A stretch of DNA of 64,000 nucleotides from CAZWDL01 sp964632995 (GTDB lineage Bacteria > Bacteroidota > Bacteroidia > Chitinophagales > Saprospiraceae): assembly GCA_964632995.1 (NCBI GenBank), contig CAZWDL010000003.1:1-64000 (forward strand), in the 5' to 3' direction. The translations under genes and the position numbers were made by a program. Below the pieces are notes generated by a model. It searched no databases, was not told the DNA's origin, and saw nothing but the letters and a program-made list of their open reading frames with translations. Position 1 is the stretch's first letter; each line of letters starts with the position of its first letter. Below are positions 50,393 through 60,163 of this stretch, piece after piece.

Positions 50393-51847
50393 CTAATACC
50401 CTTCATTCTGCTGGATATCGTATGCCTCCAGTTCCCTTTCCGGGATGGGCAGGATGAGCGAGGGCGCATCCCAGGGCAACCCGCCGGTAGTTAGCTGCCA
50501 GCGTTTGAAGTCGTGCAGGCGGAAGCCCTCGAAGGCCAACTCCCGCTGTCTTTCCAGGCGGATATCCTGCCGCGTGGGGCTGCCGACCGGAGACAATCCG
50601 GCGCGTTGGCGCACCACGTTGATGTCGTCTGCCGGGGCGGCGCCGGTAGTAGTATCAGCTTCTAAGTTGCCCTCAGCGCGGGTCAGGTACATTTCCGCCA
50701 GGCGGATGACCGGGATGTTCAGCGTCGGTTCGCCGTATTTGGCGCACTGTATCTGTCCGCTGTTCTGGGCGCCTACGCCGATGTAGTAAAATTCGCTGAC
50801 ATTGACGATGGTTGCCGACTGCGGCAGGTCGGTTTGCAGACCGCCACGCAGGTCTCCCGCTTCGAAAATCCGCAAATGCGGTTCCTGCACCTGGATGTCG
50901 CCCCGGCCGGCGCCGTTGAGGCTGGCGTAGAAGGTAGCCAGCCCGGCGTTGCTCATGCCCGCATTGCTGAGGGCAGTCTGCTGGATGGCGAATACGTCTT
51001 CGGAAGTATTGGCCGAATTGTTGAATGCACTGAGCGGATTGCCATTCAGGCTGTACAGTCCCGACTCAATCACCCGGCTCGCCGCTTCTGCGGCTTCGCG
51101 GTATCTGCCCTGCTGCAGATAGACGCGGGAGAGGATGGCCGCCGCCGTGTGGGTGGAAATACCGGTACTGTTACCACCGAAGGATTTCAGCAGGTTTTCG
51201 GCCGTCGTCAGGTCGTCGAGGACCTGTGCGTAAACCTCCGCCACCGTAGAGCGGCCCAGGTTGGCCGTGCGTTCCGCATCCTCGACGGTAGTGACCGGTT
51301 CCAGAACGAGCGGAACGCCGGGATCGGTATTTTCCGTGCCGGTCCCCCAGGGTCTCGACCAGAAGCGGACGAGGTTGAAGTACATCATGCCCCGCATGGT
51401 GCGCGCTTCCCCCTCTACGCGATCGCGTTGATTCTGATCCGCGGCGACGTCCAGGTTGGCCAGCACATTATTGATATTGTTGATCGCCTGGTACGCGCGC
51501 AGCCAGTTGCGGTTGACCACGCCGTTGGTAATGGTAATATCCTTGCCGAAGATTTCCTGGTACGTATTAAAGGACCCCCCCCATATGACATTACTGTCGG
51601 CCGAGAGCAGTTCGCTCATGATGTTGAAATCGCCACCGTAAAGCTCGCCGGCAAAAGAAGCGCCGAAGGCACCCTTGATCTCGGAATAGGCGCCGTTGAG
51701 GGCGGCTTCCAGATTCGAGGGGCTGGTAAATACTTGATCGGACTCCAGGCCCTGCCGGGGCTGAATGTCCAACTCGTCGTCACAGGAAGGAAAGAGCATC
51801 AGGGCCAGACAAGCTAAACAGATATATAATAAGGTGCTGATTTTCAT
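50393..51847 (-). CDS. SusD/RagB-like glycan-binding lipoprotein
   Basis: Outer-membrane lipoprotein of 484 aa (ATG 51847) that caps the SusC pore and binds the substrate. Lipobox LMLFPSCDD, then the family start ELDIQPRQGLESDQVF, TPR-like helices (ARTMRGMMYFNLVRFWSRP), and the C-terminal RLAEMYLTRAEGNLEAD with RQRAGLSPVG, the RagB signature, and LERQRELAFEGFRLHDFKRW. It lies 42 bases after its SusC partner on the same strand. Confidence 0.94.
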   Translation of the reverse strand: MKISTLLYICLACLALMLFPSCDDELDIQPRQGLESDQVFTSPSNLEAALNGAYSEIKGAFGASFAGELYGGDFNIMSELLSADSNVIWGGSFNTYQEIFGKDITITNGVVNRNWLRAYQAINNINNVLANLDVAADQNQRDRVEGEARTMRGMMYFNLVRFWSRPWGTGTENTDPGVPLVLEPVTTVEDAERTANLGRSTVAEVYAQVLDDLTTAENLLKSFGGNSTGISTHTAAAILSRVYLQQGRYREAAEAASRVIESGLYSLNGNPLSAFNNSANTSEDVFAIQQTALSNAGMSNAGLATFYASLNGAGRGDIQVQEPHLRIFEAGDLRGGLQTDLPQSATIVNVSEFYYIGVGAQNSGQIQCAKYGEPTLNIPVIRLAEMYLTRAEGNLEADTTTGAAPADDINVVRQRAGLSPVGSPTRQDIRLERQRELAFEGFRLHDFKRWQLTTGGLPWDAPSLILPIPERELEAYDIQQNEGY

Positions 51848-51889
51848 GGTCTTTACTTTTTTTGAGTTAAAGCTTTTATTCAAGCCGGA

Positions 51890-54800
51890 TCAGAGACCGA
51901 TATTCACGCCGAAAGAGACGGTACGTTCCTGGGGAGCCGTGTAAAAGTCCACCCCCTGGATGATGTTCTGGTTCGTCGTGCTTCGGCCTGTGCCGATAAA
52001 GTTGACTTCGGGGTCCCAGCCTTCGTAGTCGGTCAGTGTCCAGAGGTTGAAACCGGAGATGTACACGCGCAGGCTGCGCAGTCCTACCTCCTGCAGGAGA
52101 CGGCTGGGTATATTATACCCTATGGAGGCGCTTTTCAGACGCAGGTAAGCCCCATCGGACAGGTAGCGTGAACTCGTATTGTTCCCGATATTGCTCACCA
52201 GTTGGGCCCGGGGTACATCGGTGATATCGCCCGGTTGCCGCCAGCGATTCAGCTGATCCTTCGTCTGGTTGTCCACGAAGCCCGAAGCGTTGTTGGACTG
52301 GAATCGGCCGGCGGAGTTGTACACGTCGTTGCCGACCACAAACTGGAAGAAGAAGTTCAGATCGAATCCTTTGTAAGACAAGGTGTTGCTCATCCCTCCT
52401 ACAAAATCCGGTGTGGGATCGCCCACAACCAGGTTGGGTGCGGCATTAAAACTGGCAGTGGTTCCCCCTTCCCCATCGTCGTAGAGCGCATCTCCGTTTT
52501 GGGGATCCACGCCGGCGTAGCGGCGCATGACGAAGACGCCGAGCGGCTCGCCTTCGCGTACCCGGTTAACGCCGGCGATGATATCGGCATCGCTTTGGAG
52601 CCGGGTTACCCGGTTTTCGTTGAAGGCGATATTAAAATCGGTCGACCAGCTGAAGGTCCCCACCAGGTTGCGGCTGCGCAGCACGGCTTCAAAACCTTCG
52701 TTCTCTATTTCGCCGACATTTTCGAAAATGGAAGTGTAGCCGGAAATGCCGGGCAAGGGGCGGCTGAGCAGCAGATCATCCGTTAGCTTCTTGTAGTAAT
52801 CCAGTTCGAGCGTCAGGCGATCGCGGAACAGCCCGATATCGAGTCCGATATTGTACTGCTCAGTATTTTCCCATTTCAGGTCGGGACTGGGCAGTGTGGC
52901 GGGAGTGAGGCCGGAAACGGTCGTATAATTATTGCCGACCCATAGCCCCAGGCTGCCGAAGTTGGCCAGCGGCGCGTTACCGGTGAGGCCCCAGCTGGCG
53001 CGCAGCTTGAGAAAACTCAGTGTCAGGTTGTTGTCCAGCCAGGGCTCGTTAGAGATGATCCAGCCGGCGGAGACGGCCGGGAAGACCCCGTAGCGGTTGT
53101 CGGCACCGAACTTCGAAGAGCCGTCAACGCGGCCGCTGGCCGATAGAATATAGCGGTCGCTGAGCTTGTAGGTCGCTCGCATAAAATAGGAGAGAAAAGA
53201 AAAGCCGTCCTCTAAGGAAGAGGTAAAGATCGGCTCAGCGGCATTGGCAATGGTACTAAGTTCATCGGTCGGAAAGCCGCGGGCCTGCAGGCTGGTCACA
53301 TCGCGCTGTGAGCGCTGGTAGGACATCCCCAGGACAGCCTCCAGGTTATGAACGTCGCCGAAAGCCCGGTCGAAGGTGAAAAAATTATTGGTGGTGTAGT
53401 TGAAGACCCGCACGGCCCGGCTGGAGCCCTGCCCCGCCGGGGCGCCGTCGAGCGTCCGTCGCCCCTGGAAGACCTCCTCACGCTGGTCCAGCAGATCGGT
53501 GCCGAACTCAGAGCGGAACGAGAAACCGGGGAAAAATTCGTAGGCAGCATTGATATTACCCAGGCTGCGGAATACGCTGGTGGTGAAGCCGGCGTATTTC
53601 TGCTCGATCAGGCCGTTATAGTAAATGGTGTTGGGGTTGGGCTCGTCATCTTCCAGAAAAGCCGGCTGGGTAGGCGCCAGGGCGACCAGCTGCAGCGGCG
53701 TAGCGAAGGCCGCGTCATTGGACACCCGGTCCAGCACGCTGCGCACCAGGTTGATACCCACGCCAAAACGAAGGCGCTCGCCGACATCCTGGTCCAAATT
53801 CAGGCGCCCGCTGATGCGCTCAAATTCATTGCCGATCAAAATCCCTGTCTGATCATTGTAACTGACCCCGGCGTAGTATTGCGTTTTTTCATTGCCGCCG
53901 GACGCCGACAAGTCGAGCTGTTGCAGTCCGGCCTCATCGTTGAAAGCCTGCTCTTCCCAATTAGTATTGGTTTCAAAATCAGAATTAAATCCGTCGATCA
54001 AGGCGTCTTCCAGTATCTGACGGGCATCGTTTTTGTCCTCCTCCGTAGCTGTAATCGGGTCGATACCCAAAAAACGGAGGGTAGCCTCCGTATACAGTTC
54101 GCGGTATTCCCCGGCGTTCAGAAAGCCGACCATCCGGGTAGGGTCGCTGAGGCCGTACTGATAATTCACATCGATATTTGTGCGGCCCTCCCGCCCGCGC
54201 TTGGTCGTGATGATCACCACTCCGTTGGAAGCGCGTGAACCGTAAATCGCGGCAGCCGAAGCATCCTTGAGCACCTCGATCGACTCGATATCCGCCGGGT
54301 TGAGGTCGGCCAGCGGATTGGTCGGCTGATTATTGGAGACACCCTGATCTTCCTGTGTCACCGGGATGCCGTCGACGACGAACAGGGGTTGATTGCTCGC
54401 CGAAATCGAAGAGTTGCCCCGCACGCGCACCTTGATGCCTTCCCCGAGCTTGCCACTGGCCCGCTCGATGAATACCCCGGAGGTGCGCCCCTGAATGGCT
54501 TGCTCAAAACTATTGACCGGCAGGTTTTTGATTTCCTTAGAGGTCACTTTCGCAATATTGCCGGTCATTTCTGAGCGGAGCTGTGTGCCGTAGCCCACGA
54601 CCACGACCTCATCCAGGCCGATAGCTACTTCCTCCATCTCGACGTCGATAACATCGGAGGTTCCGATTTCGCGCCTCTCCGCACGATATCCGGTATAGCT
54701 GAATATCAGGGTGTTATACCCCTCCGGAACGGTGAGCTCGTAACTCCCGTCCAGGTCGGTCACCGTACCGGAGGCCGTTCCTTCCACGAGGATATTTACC

Positions 54801-54913
54801 CCAATGAGCGGCTCCCCGGTATGGTCCGTAACAGTTCCTCGAATAGTTTTTTGGGCGGAAACCCAGTAACTACCGCATAGCAATAGCAGGGCTACAGATA
54901 TACATCTTAGCAT
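51890..54913 (-). CDS. SusC/RagA TonB-linked outer-membrane transporter
   Basis: Glycan/nutrient importer of 1007 aa. Signal peptide (ends YWVSAQ); CarboxypepD-like domain (RGTVTDHTGEPLIGVNILVEG); the SusC-type motif VVVGYGTQLRSEMTGN; plug with FVVDGIPVT and ESIEVLKDASAAAIYGSRASNGVVIITTKRG; then the barrel, ending FGVNIGL. Full length. Paired with the SusD gene downstream. Confidence 0.95.
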   Translation of the reverse strand: MLRCISVALLLLCGSYWVSAQKTIRGTVTDHTGEPLIGVNILVEGTASGTVTDLDGSYELTVPEGYNTLIFSYTGYRAERREIGTSDVIDVEMEEVAIGLDEVVVVGYGTQLRSEMTGNIAKVTSKEIKNLPVNSFEQAIQGRTSGVFIERASGKLGEGIKVRVRGNSSISASNQPLFVVDGIPVTQEDQGVSNNQPTNPLADLNPADIESIEVLKDASAAAIYGSRASNGVVIITTKRGREGRTNIDVNYQYGLSDPTRMVGFLNAGEYRELYTEATLRFLGIDPITATEEDKNDARQILEDALIDGFNSDFETNTNWEEQAFNDEAGLQQLDLSASGGNEKTQYYAGVSYNDQTGILIGNEFERISGRLNLDQDVGERLRFGVGINLVRSVLDRVSNDAAFATPLQLVALAPTQPAFLEDDEPNPNTIYYNGLIEQKYAGFTTSVFRSLGNINAAYEFFPGFSFRSEFGTDLLDQREEVFQGRRTLDGAPAGQGSSRAVRVFNYTTNNFFTFDRAFGDVHNLEAVLGMSYQRSQRDVTSLQARGFPTDELSTIANAAEPIFTSSLEDGFSFLSYFMRATYKLSDRYILSASGRVDGSSKFGADNRYGVFPAVSAGWIISNEPWLDNNLTLSFLKLRASWGLTGNAPLANFGSLGLWVGNNYTTVSGLTPATLPSPDLKWENTEQYNIGLDIGLFRDRLTLELDYYKKLTDDLLLSRPLPGISGYTSIFENVGEIENEGFEAVLRSRNLVGTFSWSTDFNIAFNENRVTRLQSDADIIAGVNRVREGEPLGVFVMRRYAGVDPQNGDALYDDGEGGTTASFNAAPNLVVGDPTPDFVGGMSNTLSYKGFDLNFFFQFVVGNDVYNSAGRFQSNNASGFVDNQTKDQLNRWRQPGDITDVPRAQLVSNIGNNTSSRYLSDGAYLRLKSASIGYNIPSRLLQEVGLRSLRVYISGFNLWTLTDYEGWDPEVNFIGTGRSTTNQNIIQGVDFYTAPQERTVSFGVNIGL

Positions 54914-55278
54914 GATCTTTACTTTTGGTGAATGGAATAGCCGTTTTCTGCTGTTGCAGAATAACGGTTAATGCTGTAAGCCTTGTTTGTTACTAATCCG
55001 AGGCGAAATCGCCAGTGGCGATGATGTGATTAAATCGGTGATGAGCCGGACTTTTTGCGTCGCTTGACGTCCGGACAGTTGAGCGTGAACCATTGAGCAG
55101 ATACATTCCTCCCGGAATGCAATTATTCAATATAGATTTTGTAACCATAACGAGCAACAGAGCAATGGTGCTGCATCGCAGGTAAGCAAGATTATGTAAT
55201 GGGGATGACAAAAGAGAGCTGGGTGCTGGGTGCTGGATTTCCCTTATATTGAATCAATTTTCAGGTAACGCCATCTTT
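54914..55278. other. Intergenic region between divergent susC and TIGR02117 genes
   Basis: No gene is seen. CCGGAC/GTCCGG (55046-55074) makes a hairpin. At 55218-55239 GCTGGGT is repeated three times in tandem, another short intergenic repeat. Both promoters should lie here. Confidence 0.4.
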
Positions 55279-55971
55279 ATGAAAACACGCTTTCGCAAAA
55301 TACTCAGCTATACCGGCAGGACTTTACTGGGCCTTTTCTCCCTGATCGTCTTGTATTTTCTTCTGGCGCTTCTTTTGGGACTCATTCCCGCGAATCCAGG
55401 GTTTGAATCGGCAGAAAAAGGGGTTCCCCTGTATGTGCTGTCCAACGGTATCCACACTGATTTTGTAGCGCCCACAACGCACAAAGCCATCGACTGGCGA
55501 TCCGTCGTCAGTCCGGAAGCTTTTGCCGCAGAGGCAAACCAGGCTCCTTTTATCGGTTTCGGTTGGGGCGATAAGGGATTCTATCTCGACACGCCAACCT
55601 GGGCGGAATTGAAGGCTTCCACTGCTCTGCGCGCCGTTTTCCTTCCCAGCCCGACCGCCATGCACGTCACCTATTATTCCCGGGAACCAACAACCGGCGA
55701 AAATTGCCGGCGGGTGACCATCAATGAAGCACAATACCAGCAACTCATCCAGTACATCCGCTCTTCCTTCGAGACCAACAGCGATGATGTCCGGCTCATC
55801 CCCGACAGCGGTTATACCCCACGCGATAATTTCTATGAGGCCCTCGGAAGTTACCATCTATTCTACACCTGCAACTCCTGGGTTAACCAGGGGCTGAAAC
55901 GCATCGGAGTGCGAACGGCGGTGTGGTCGCCCTTTGATAAAGGGATCCTTTATCAGCTGAAAAAGGAATGA
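55279..55971 (+). CDS. TIGR02117/DUF2459 family protein
   Basis: Membrane-anchored protein of 230 aa (ATG 55279). One helix at ~15-38, then a periplasmic domain with VLSNGIHTDFVAP, FGWGDKGFYLDTPTW and HLFYTCNSWVNQGLKRIG. The conserved His and Cys suggest a papain/NlpC-like hydrolase fold. The family is of unknown function. Confidence 0.88.
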   Translation: MKTRFRKILSYTGRTLLGLFSLIVLYFLLALLLGLIPANPGFESAEKGVPLYVLSNGIHTDFVAPTTHKAIDWRSVVSPEAFAAEANQAPFIGFGWGDKGFYLDTPTWAELKASTALRAVFLPSPTAMHVTYYSREPTTGENCRRVTINEAQYQQLIQYIRSSFETNSDDVRLIPDSGYTPRDNFYEALGSYHLFYTCNSWVNQGLKRIGVRTAVWSPFDKGILYQLKKE

Positions 55972-56315
55972 GGGATTGCCCGCCCTCCCGATGCTTCTAA
56001 GTCGGCACTATAGCGGACGAGGAAGAAAAGTCGAACACCCAATCACCCCTTCTCTCAAGGTGACTTTCATCATTGCCCAGCCATTGCTGATGTCCTTTCT
56101 TTGGCATATCAAGTTTATCGAATATAATATTGTAGAGAAGTAAGAAAACATCGGGTGGTAATAGCTGGTTCTGAAAAGTGAGCCGGGAATATTTTTCAGT
56201 TTCTGCTACCCGGCTATACAGTTGTTAAGAAAGCCGTCGTCAATTGATGTCGGCATCTTTAGGCTTAACAACCCTGCACCCCTATATTTTGCCTAAATAT
56301 ACCATACCGATTAAT
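55972..56315. other. Intergenic region, nothing recognised
   Basis: I see no gene, repeat or clear promoter in this stretch. It should hold the promoter of the secreted repeat protein gene that follows. Confidence 0.35.
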
Positions 56316-56723
56316 ATGCACTATTCTCCCCACGCTGCCACGTATTATTTTTTCATATTCGTACTCATCCTGTCGGGGAGTTTCATTCCTTCTCTTCAGG
56401 GAAATTCCTTGCATAAGCCAAAGGACCTTTCCCCGCCTACTCCCGAAAACTTCCGGGCCCAGGGTTACGACAGCCACGCCGAGCTACGCTGGTTATCGGT
56501 AGAAGGCACAACAGCCACCCGGATCATTATATACCGATCCACCGATAACGGAGAAAACTTCCTTGAAGTCGGCCGCCTGCTGCGCAGCGACACCCTTTAT
56601 ATTGACTGGGTGCGCCCGTTGGGTACAAAGCTCGACCTGCAGTATCGCATTAGCACAGTGGATGTCACCGGCGCGGAATCGCCTTTATCGGAGCCGATAA
56701 TCCCCCCGATCAGGATACCCTGA
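56316..56723 (+). CDS. 5' part of a split secreted protein: signal peptide and FN3 domain
   Basis: Fragment of 135 aa. Signal peptide (residues 1-~30, ending SLQGN), then one fibronectin type III domain (PPTPENFRAQGYDSHAELRWLSVEG ... LQYRISTVDVTGAESPLSEP). The frame stops at TGA 56721-56723, which overlaps the ATG of the next frame. The following frame, read upstream of its ATG, continues the repeat pattern (A-D-N-P-P-D), showing that both belonged to one gene. About 25 residues of a repeat unit seem to be lost at the junction. Confidence 0.75.
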   Translation: MHYSPHAATYYFFIFVLILSGSFIPSLQGNSLHKPKDLSPPTPENFRAQGYDSHAELRWLSVEGTTATRIIIYRSTDNGENFLEVGRLLRSDTLYIDWVRPLGTKLDLQYRISTVDVTGAESPLSEPIIPPIRIP

Positions 56724-59281
56724 TGATCAACGCCAGCGCCGAGGTTGGTTCCTACATCAAGGAAGAAGGAAAAGCCTTCAGCCTGCTCATCGCCGAGCTG
56801 GATAATCCGCTGGACCTGTCGACCAACAACCAGTTCCGTATTATGGTCAACGCGCCGGTAGCCAGCGCCTTTATCCTCAAACTAGAAGGATCTGGTGAAG
56901 CCATCGAGGCGACCAAAAACATCGCCGTGGCTAATCAGTGGATCGAGTACACTTTCAACTTTAGCGCCGCCAGCGATTTTACAACGCTGAACAAGATCAT
57001 CCTCTTCTTCGATCCGGGCACGGCCGAAAGCAGCGACACTTACCTGTTCGACAACCTGGTGGCCGAACCCAATCCCTGTGAAGGCGTCATGGAAGACCCA
57101 AGCATCCTGGATGACTTCGAGTGCCAGCGCAACGTGCAGTACGGCTTTCCAGGGCTTACCGATATTCAAGCCGTGGATAATCCCGATCCCTCCGGCATCA
57201 ACACCAGCACCCGTGTGGGTGAGTATACCGACCGGGAAGGAGCTTTTCACGCTATGGTTATCCCTTTCAGAAACGACATCCCCTTAGCTGACCGAAATGT
57301 TGTCAAGATAAAAGTCTGGGCCCCCGTAACCGGAAGATTACTGGTCAAACTGGAAGGCGGCGCTTCGGCAGCGATAGAAAAAGATGCCCAGGTGGAACAA
57401 ACCAATTCCTGGGTAGAATATTCCATTGACTTCAGCGACCAGGCCAACGCCAGTCATCGACAACTTACCTTCTTCTTCAATGCCGGAGAGGCTGATGTCG
57501 CCGGAGATATTTACTACATCGACGACATCCAGCTCGTAGAAAAAGAAGTCGTGTCCAACGTCCTCGAAGATTTTGAAGACGGCGCCAATCTGACCTGGCT
57601 GCCACTGGGCGCTGAAGACGTCTTCGGCACTTTCGACGGCGTGATCGAAAACCCGGACAAGACCGCGCCCAACACTTCCGATAATGTGGGCTCCTACACC
57701 AAGGGAACTTCCGAATTCGGCGGGCTGCAAGCCGACCTGCCCCTCGACTTCGACCTGGGCAGCGCCGCACAGCTCAACCTGCAGGTATGGGCCCCTGCCA
57801 ACGCCAGCAGCCTGGAAATGCGCCTGTTCAGCCCCAGCCAGGGTTTGCAATCGGTAAGCCTGGATATCGAACAGGTCAACACCTGGATCGAGCTAAATTT
57901 CAGTTTTTTAGAATTCAGCGACATCGACGACTTCGAGCGCGTGGAAATCGTTTTCGACCCCAACCTCAACACGCAGGATACCTGGTTCTTCGACAACCTC
58001 AGCCAGGGTGAGGTTACCGCCAACCCCTGTGAAGGCGTAGATCCCGATCCGAATATCGTCGACGACTTCGACTGCCAGCGTAATATCGCTCCCACTACCG
58101 GCGCCGACCGCCTGGAGGTCATCCTCAATCCCGATCCCTCCGGCATCAACGGCAATGCCTCCGATCAGGTCGGGCAGTATACCGATCCGCTCGATCAATT
58201 CTCCGCCCTGGTTTACGACTTCGGCGGCCCCATCGACCTGTCTATCTTTAATCAGCTTTCGCTAAAAGTATGGTCCCCCAAAGCTGTACCCCTGGGCTTT
58301 AAGCTCGAAGGCGGAACCAGCGATCCGGTCGAGCTGACCATGGATGTTATGGAAACCGAACAATGGGTCGAATACGTGGTCGACTTCAGCGACCAGGCCG
58401 ACGCCAACCACACCCGCCTGGTGCTGTTTTTTAACTTCGGGCAAACGCCGACGGAGGAAGACATCTACTTCATCGATGACATTGCCTGGCAACGCGCACC
58501 GATCATGGGTTGTGTTTCCAACTTCGAAACACCGGAATTCACTCTGGACGAATGGCAATACTTCGCCAACGGTGAACTTGCCGATCAGGTCGTGAATGTC
58601 GTAGTTGACAATCCTGATCAAAGCGGCATCAATACCAGTGCAACAGTGGGCGAATTCATCGAAAAGCCCGGCGGCGAACCCTTCGCCGGCATGTTCCACG
58701 TCAGCAACAATGAATTCAGCCTGCCGAACGACAACAAGACCATGCGCATGAAGGTCTGGATGGACAATCCCGGCCGCGTGGTACTGAAGCTGGAACGCAG
58801 TACTAATGATGCTCCCAATACTGGTGACGTATTCTCTGAGATGGATTATTCCGGCCAGGGCGAATGGCAGGAACTGACCTTCGATTACTCCGGTATCGTC
58901 CCCGATGACGCGCTGTACAGCACCGTCACTGTCATCATGGATTTTGATGATACCCCGGACGAAGAGAAGGTCTACTACTTTGATGACATCGCTATTGCGG
59001 ACGCCGACTGTGGCATGACCACGAGCCGCGCCCGCGTCGAGCTGCAGCGCCTGCAGGTATCACCCAACCCGGCCTACCGCAAGCTGATCATCCAGAATGC
59101 GGAAGGACTGGAGCGCTTCGTCATCTACAACATGCTCGGTCAGCCGGTGCAGACAATACGCACTACCGGCCAGTACGGCATGGAGATCGACCTGGCTGAT
59201 TTCAGCAAAGGTGTGTACATCCTGAACGGTTACGACCGCACAGGGACGCTCAGAGCGACGACGAAGTTTGTCAAGCACTGA
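56723..59281 (+). CDS. 3' part: repeated beta-sandwich modules and T9SS sorting domain
   Basis: 852-residue frame starting in the middle of a repeat. About four and a half copies of a ~150-residue module follow, each with VDNPDPSGINTS-x-x-VGEYT near its start, then KVWAP/KLEGG strands, W-x-EY-x-DFS, and an ending DIYYIDDI or TYLFDNL. They look like carbohydrate-binding type jelly rolls. Residues ~775-852 form a type IX secretion C-terminal domain (SPNPAYRKLIIQN ... LADFSKGVYILN). As T9SS cargo it needs a signal peptide, which only the preceding fragment supplies, so this is a broken gene. Confidence 0.8.
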   Translation: MINASAEVGSYIKEEGKAFSLLIAELDNPLDLSTNNQFRIMVNAPVASAFILKLEGSGEAIEATKNIAVANQWIEYTFNFSAASDFTTLNKIILFFDPGTAESSDTYLFDNLVAEPNPCEGVMEDPSILDDFECQRNVQYGFPGLTDIQAVDNPDPSGINTSTRVGEYTDREGAFHAMVIPFRNDIPLADRNVVKIKVWAPVTGRLLVKLEGGASAAIEKDAQVEQTNSWVEYSIDFSDQANASHRQLTFFFNAGEADVAGDIYYIDDIQLVEKEVVSNVLEDFEDGANLTWLPLGAEDVFGTFDGVIENPDKTAPNTSDNVGSYTKGTSEFGGLQADLPLDFDLGSAAQLNLQVWAPANASSLEMRLFSPSQGLQSVSLDIEQVNTWIELNFSFLEFSDIDDFERVEIVFDPNLNTQDTWFFDNLSQGEVTANPCEGVDPDPNIVDDFDCQRNIAPTTGADRLEVILNPDPSGINGNASDQVGQYTDPLDQFSALVYDFGGPIDLSIFNQLSLKVWSPKAVPLGFKLEGGTSDPVELTMDVMETEQWVEYVVDFSDQADANHTRLVLFFNFGQTPTEEDIYFIDDIAWQRAPIMGCVSNFETPEFTLDEWQYFANGELADQVVNVVVDNPDQSGINTSATVGEFIEKPGGEPFAGMFHVSNNEFSLPNDNKTMRMKVWMDNPGRVVLKLERSTNDAPNTGDVFSEMDYSGQGEWQELTFDYSGIVPDDALYSTVTVIMDFDDTPDEEKVYYFDDIAIADADCGMTTSRARVELQRLQVSPNPAYRKLIIQNAEGLERFVIYNMLGQPVQTIRTTGQYGMEIDLADFSKGVYILNGYDRTGTLRATTKFVKH

Positions 59282-59501
59282 TAGTTGAGAAGTTTAGCAT
59301 CCCGACCACTTCGTGACCAAGCTGTTTAGTTTAGGAGCCCCAATGAATCTGCGGTTAGTCCTAAACCAGGCCCCGACGAAGTCGAGGGGCGTCTAAACTT
59401 CTAAACCAGCAGCCCCAGCGGGGCTGTGTCTAAACTAAAGGCGCCGGGATGAACCCCTCCACGGGGATTTGATGATCCCGGCGCTATTTTTAAAACCCAT
59501 T
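59282..59501. other. Chain of intergenic hairpins
   Basis: Several stems follow each other: GCCCC/GGGGC around GACGAAGTC (~59372-59393), AGCCCC/GGGGCT (~59410-59425), and GCGCCGGGAT/ATCCCGGCGC (~59441-59484) enclosing CCCC/GGGG. CTAAAC-type 7-mers recur on both strands between them. No gene or T-run is seen. Confidence 0.5.
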
Positions 59502-60092
59502 ATGAAAGAACCTTTACGCTCCTATTCCACTATGCGCTATTTAAAAAAAACCATACAGTTTATTGCTCTGCTGTTTGTCGCATTCCTGATCAATTCTTTC
59601 GCTGTAGAACACTTGCGGGCCATCGATCCTGCTATCGACCAGGAACAGCAGAAGGAAGCGAAGCAGGATTTGCCGCGGGGCCATCATCTGACGGCTTCCA
59701 TACTGAACAACCCTTTCGGCCCTGCAATCCGGGGTCCGTCCACACAAGATCCGGCGGGCATTGACGGGCGCGTCGATTCGGTGCTGGCGCTGATAAACCT
59801 GGAAGAAAACATTACCGTAACCAATACCGGCTGGCGCGCCGGAACCGAGATTGTTCAGTTCTACGTGCGCGACATGGTCGGCAGCGTCGGCCGGCCGGTG
59901 AAAGAACTCAAAGATTTTGAAAAGATCAGCCTGCAAGCCGGGAAGTCGAAAGAAGTTAGCTTCCGCCTGACCGCGGATGACCTGCGCTTTTACAACCGCG
60001 ATATGAAATACGTAGCCGAACCAGGTAAGTTCCAGTTGTTTGTCGGGCCCAATTCACAGGAGGTGCAAATGGTAGAAGTCACCCTGGAATGA
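59502..60092 (+). CDS. GH3 glucosidase remnant: ends joined, catalytic domains missing
   Basis: Protein of 196 aa. A signal-type helix near residues 15-35 is followed by GIDGRVDSVLALINLEE, the start of the GH3 N-terminal domain (R-V-D-x-L-L-x-x-M-T-L-E-E-K). Directly after comes NITVTNTGWRAGTEIVQFYVRDMVGSVGRPVKELKDFEKI, the C-terminal FN3-like domain of GH3 enzymes, to the natural end. Some 600 residues with both catalytic domains are absent, but the frame is kept. The join lies in GGAAGAAAAC (~59803-59812), a short homopurine tract that both partners probably shared. No activity is expected. Confidence 0.8.
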   Translation: MKEPLRSYSTMRYLKKTIQFIALLFVAFLINSFAVEHLRAIDPAIDQEQQKEAKQDLPRGHHLTASILNNPFGPAIRGPSTQDPAGIDGRVDSVLALINLEENITVTNTGWRAGTEIVQFYVRDMVGSVGRPVKELKDFEKISLQAGKSKEVSFRLTADDLRFYNRDMKYVAEPGKFQLFVGPNSQEVQMVEVTLE

Positions 60093-60163
60093 ATACAAAG
60101 CACCTGACGCTTTGACCACTACGAAAAGCCAGCCCATTATTTTTCGGATTAAAAGACATTGAC

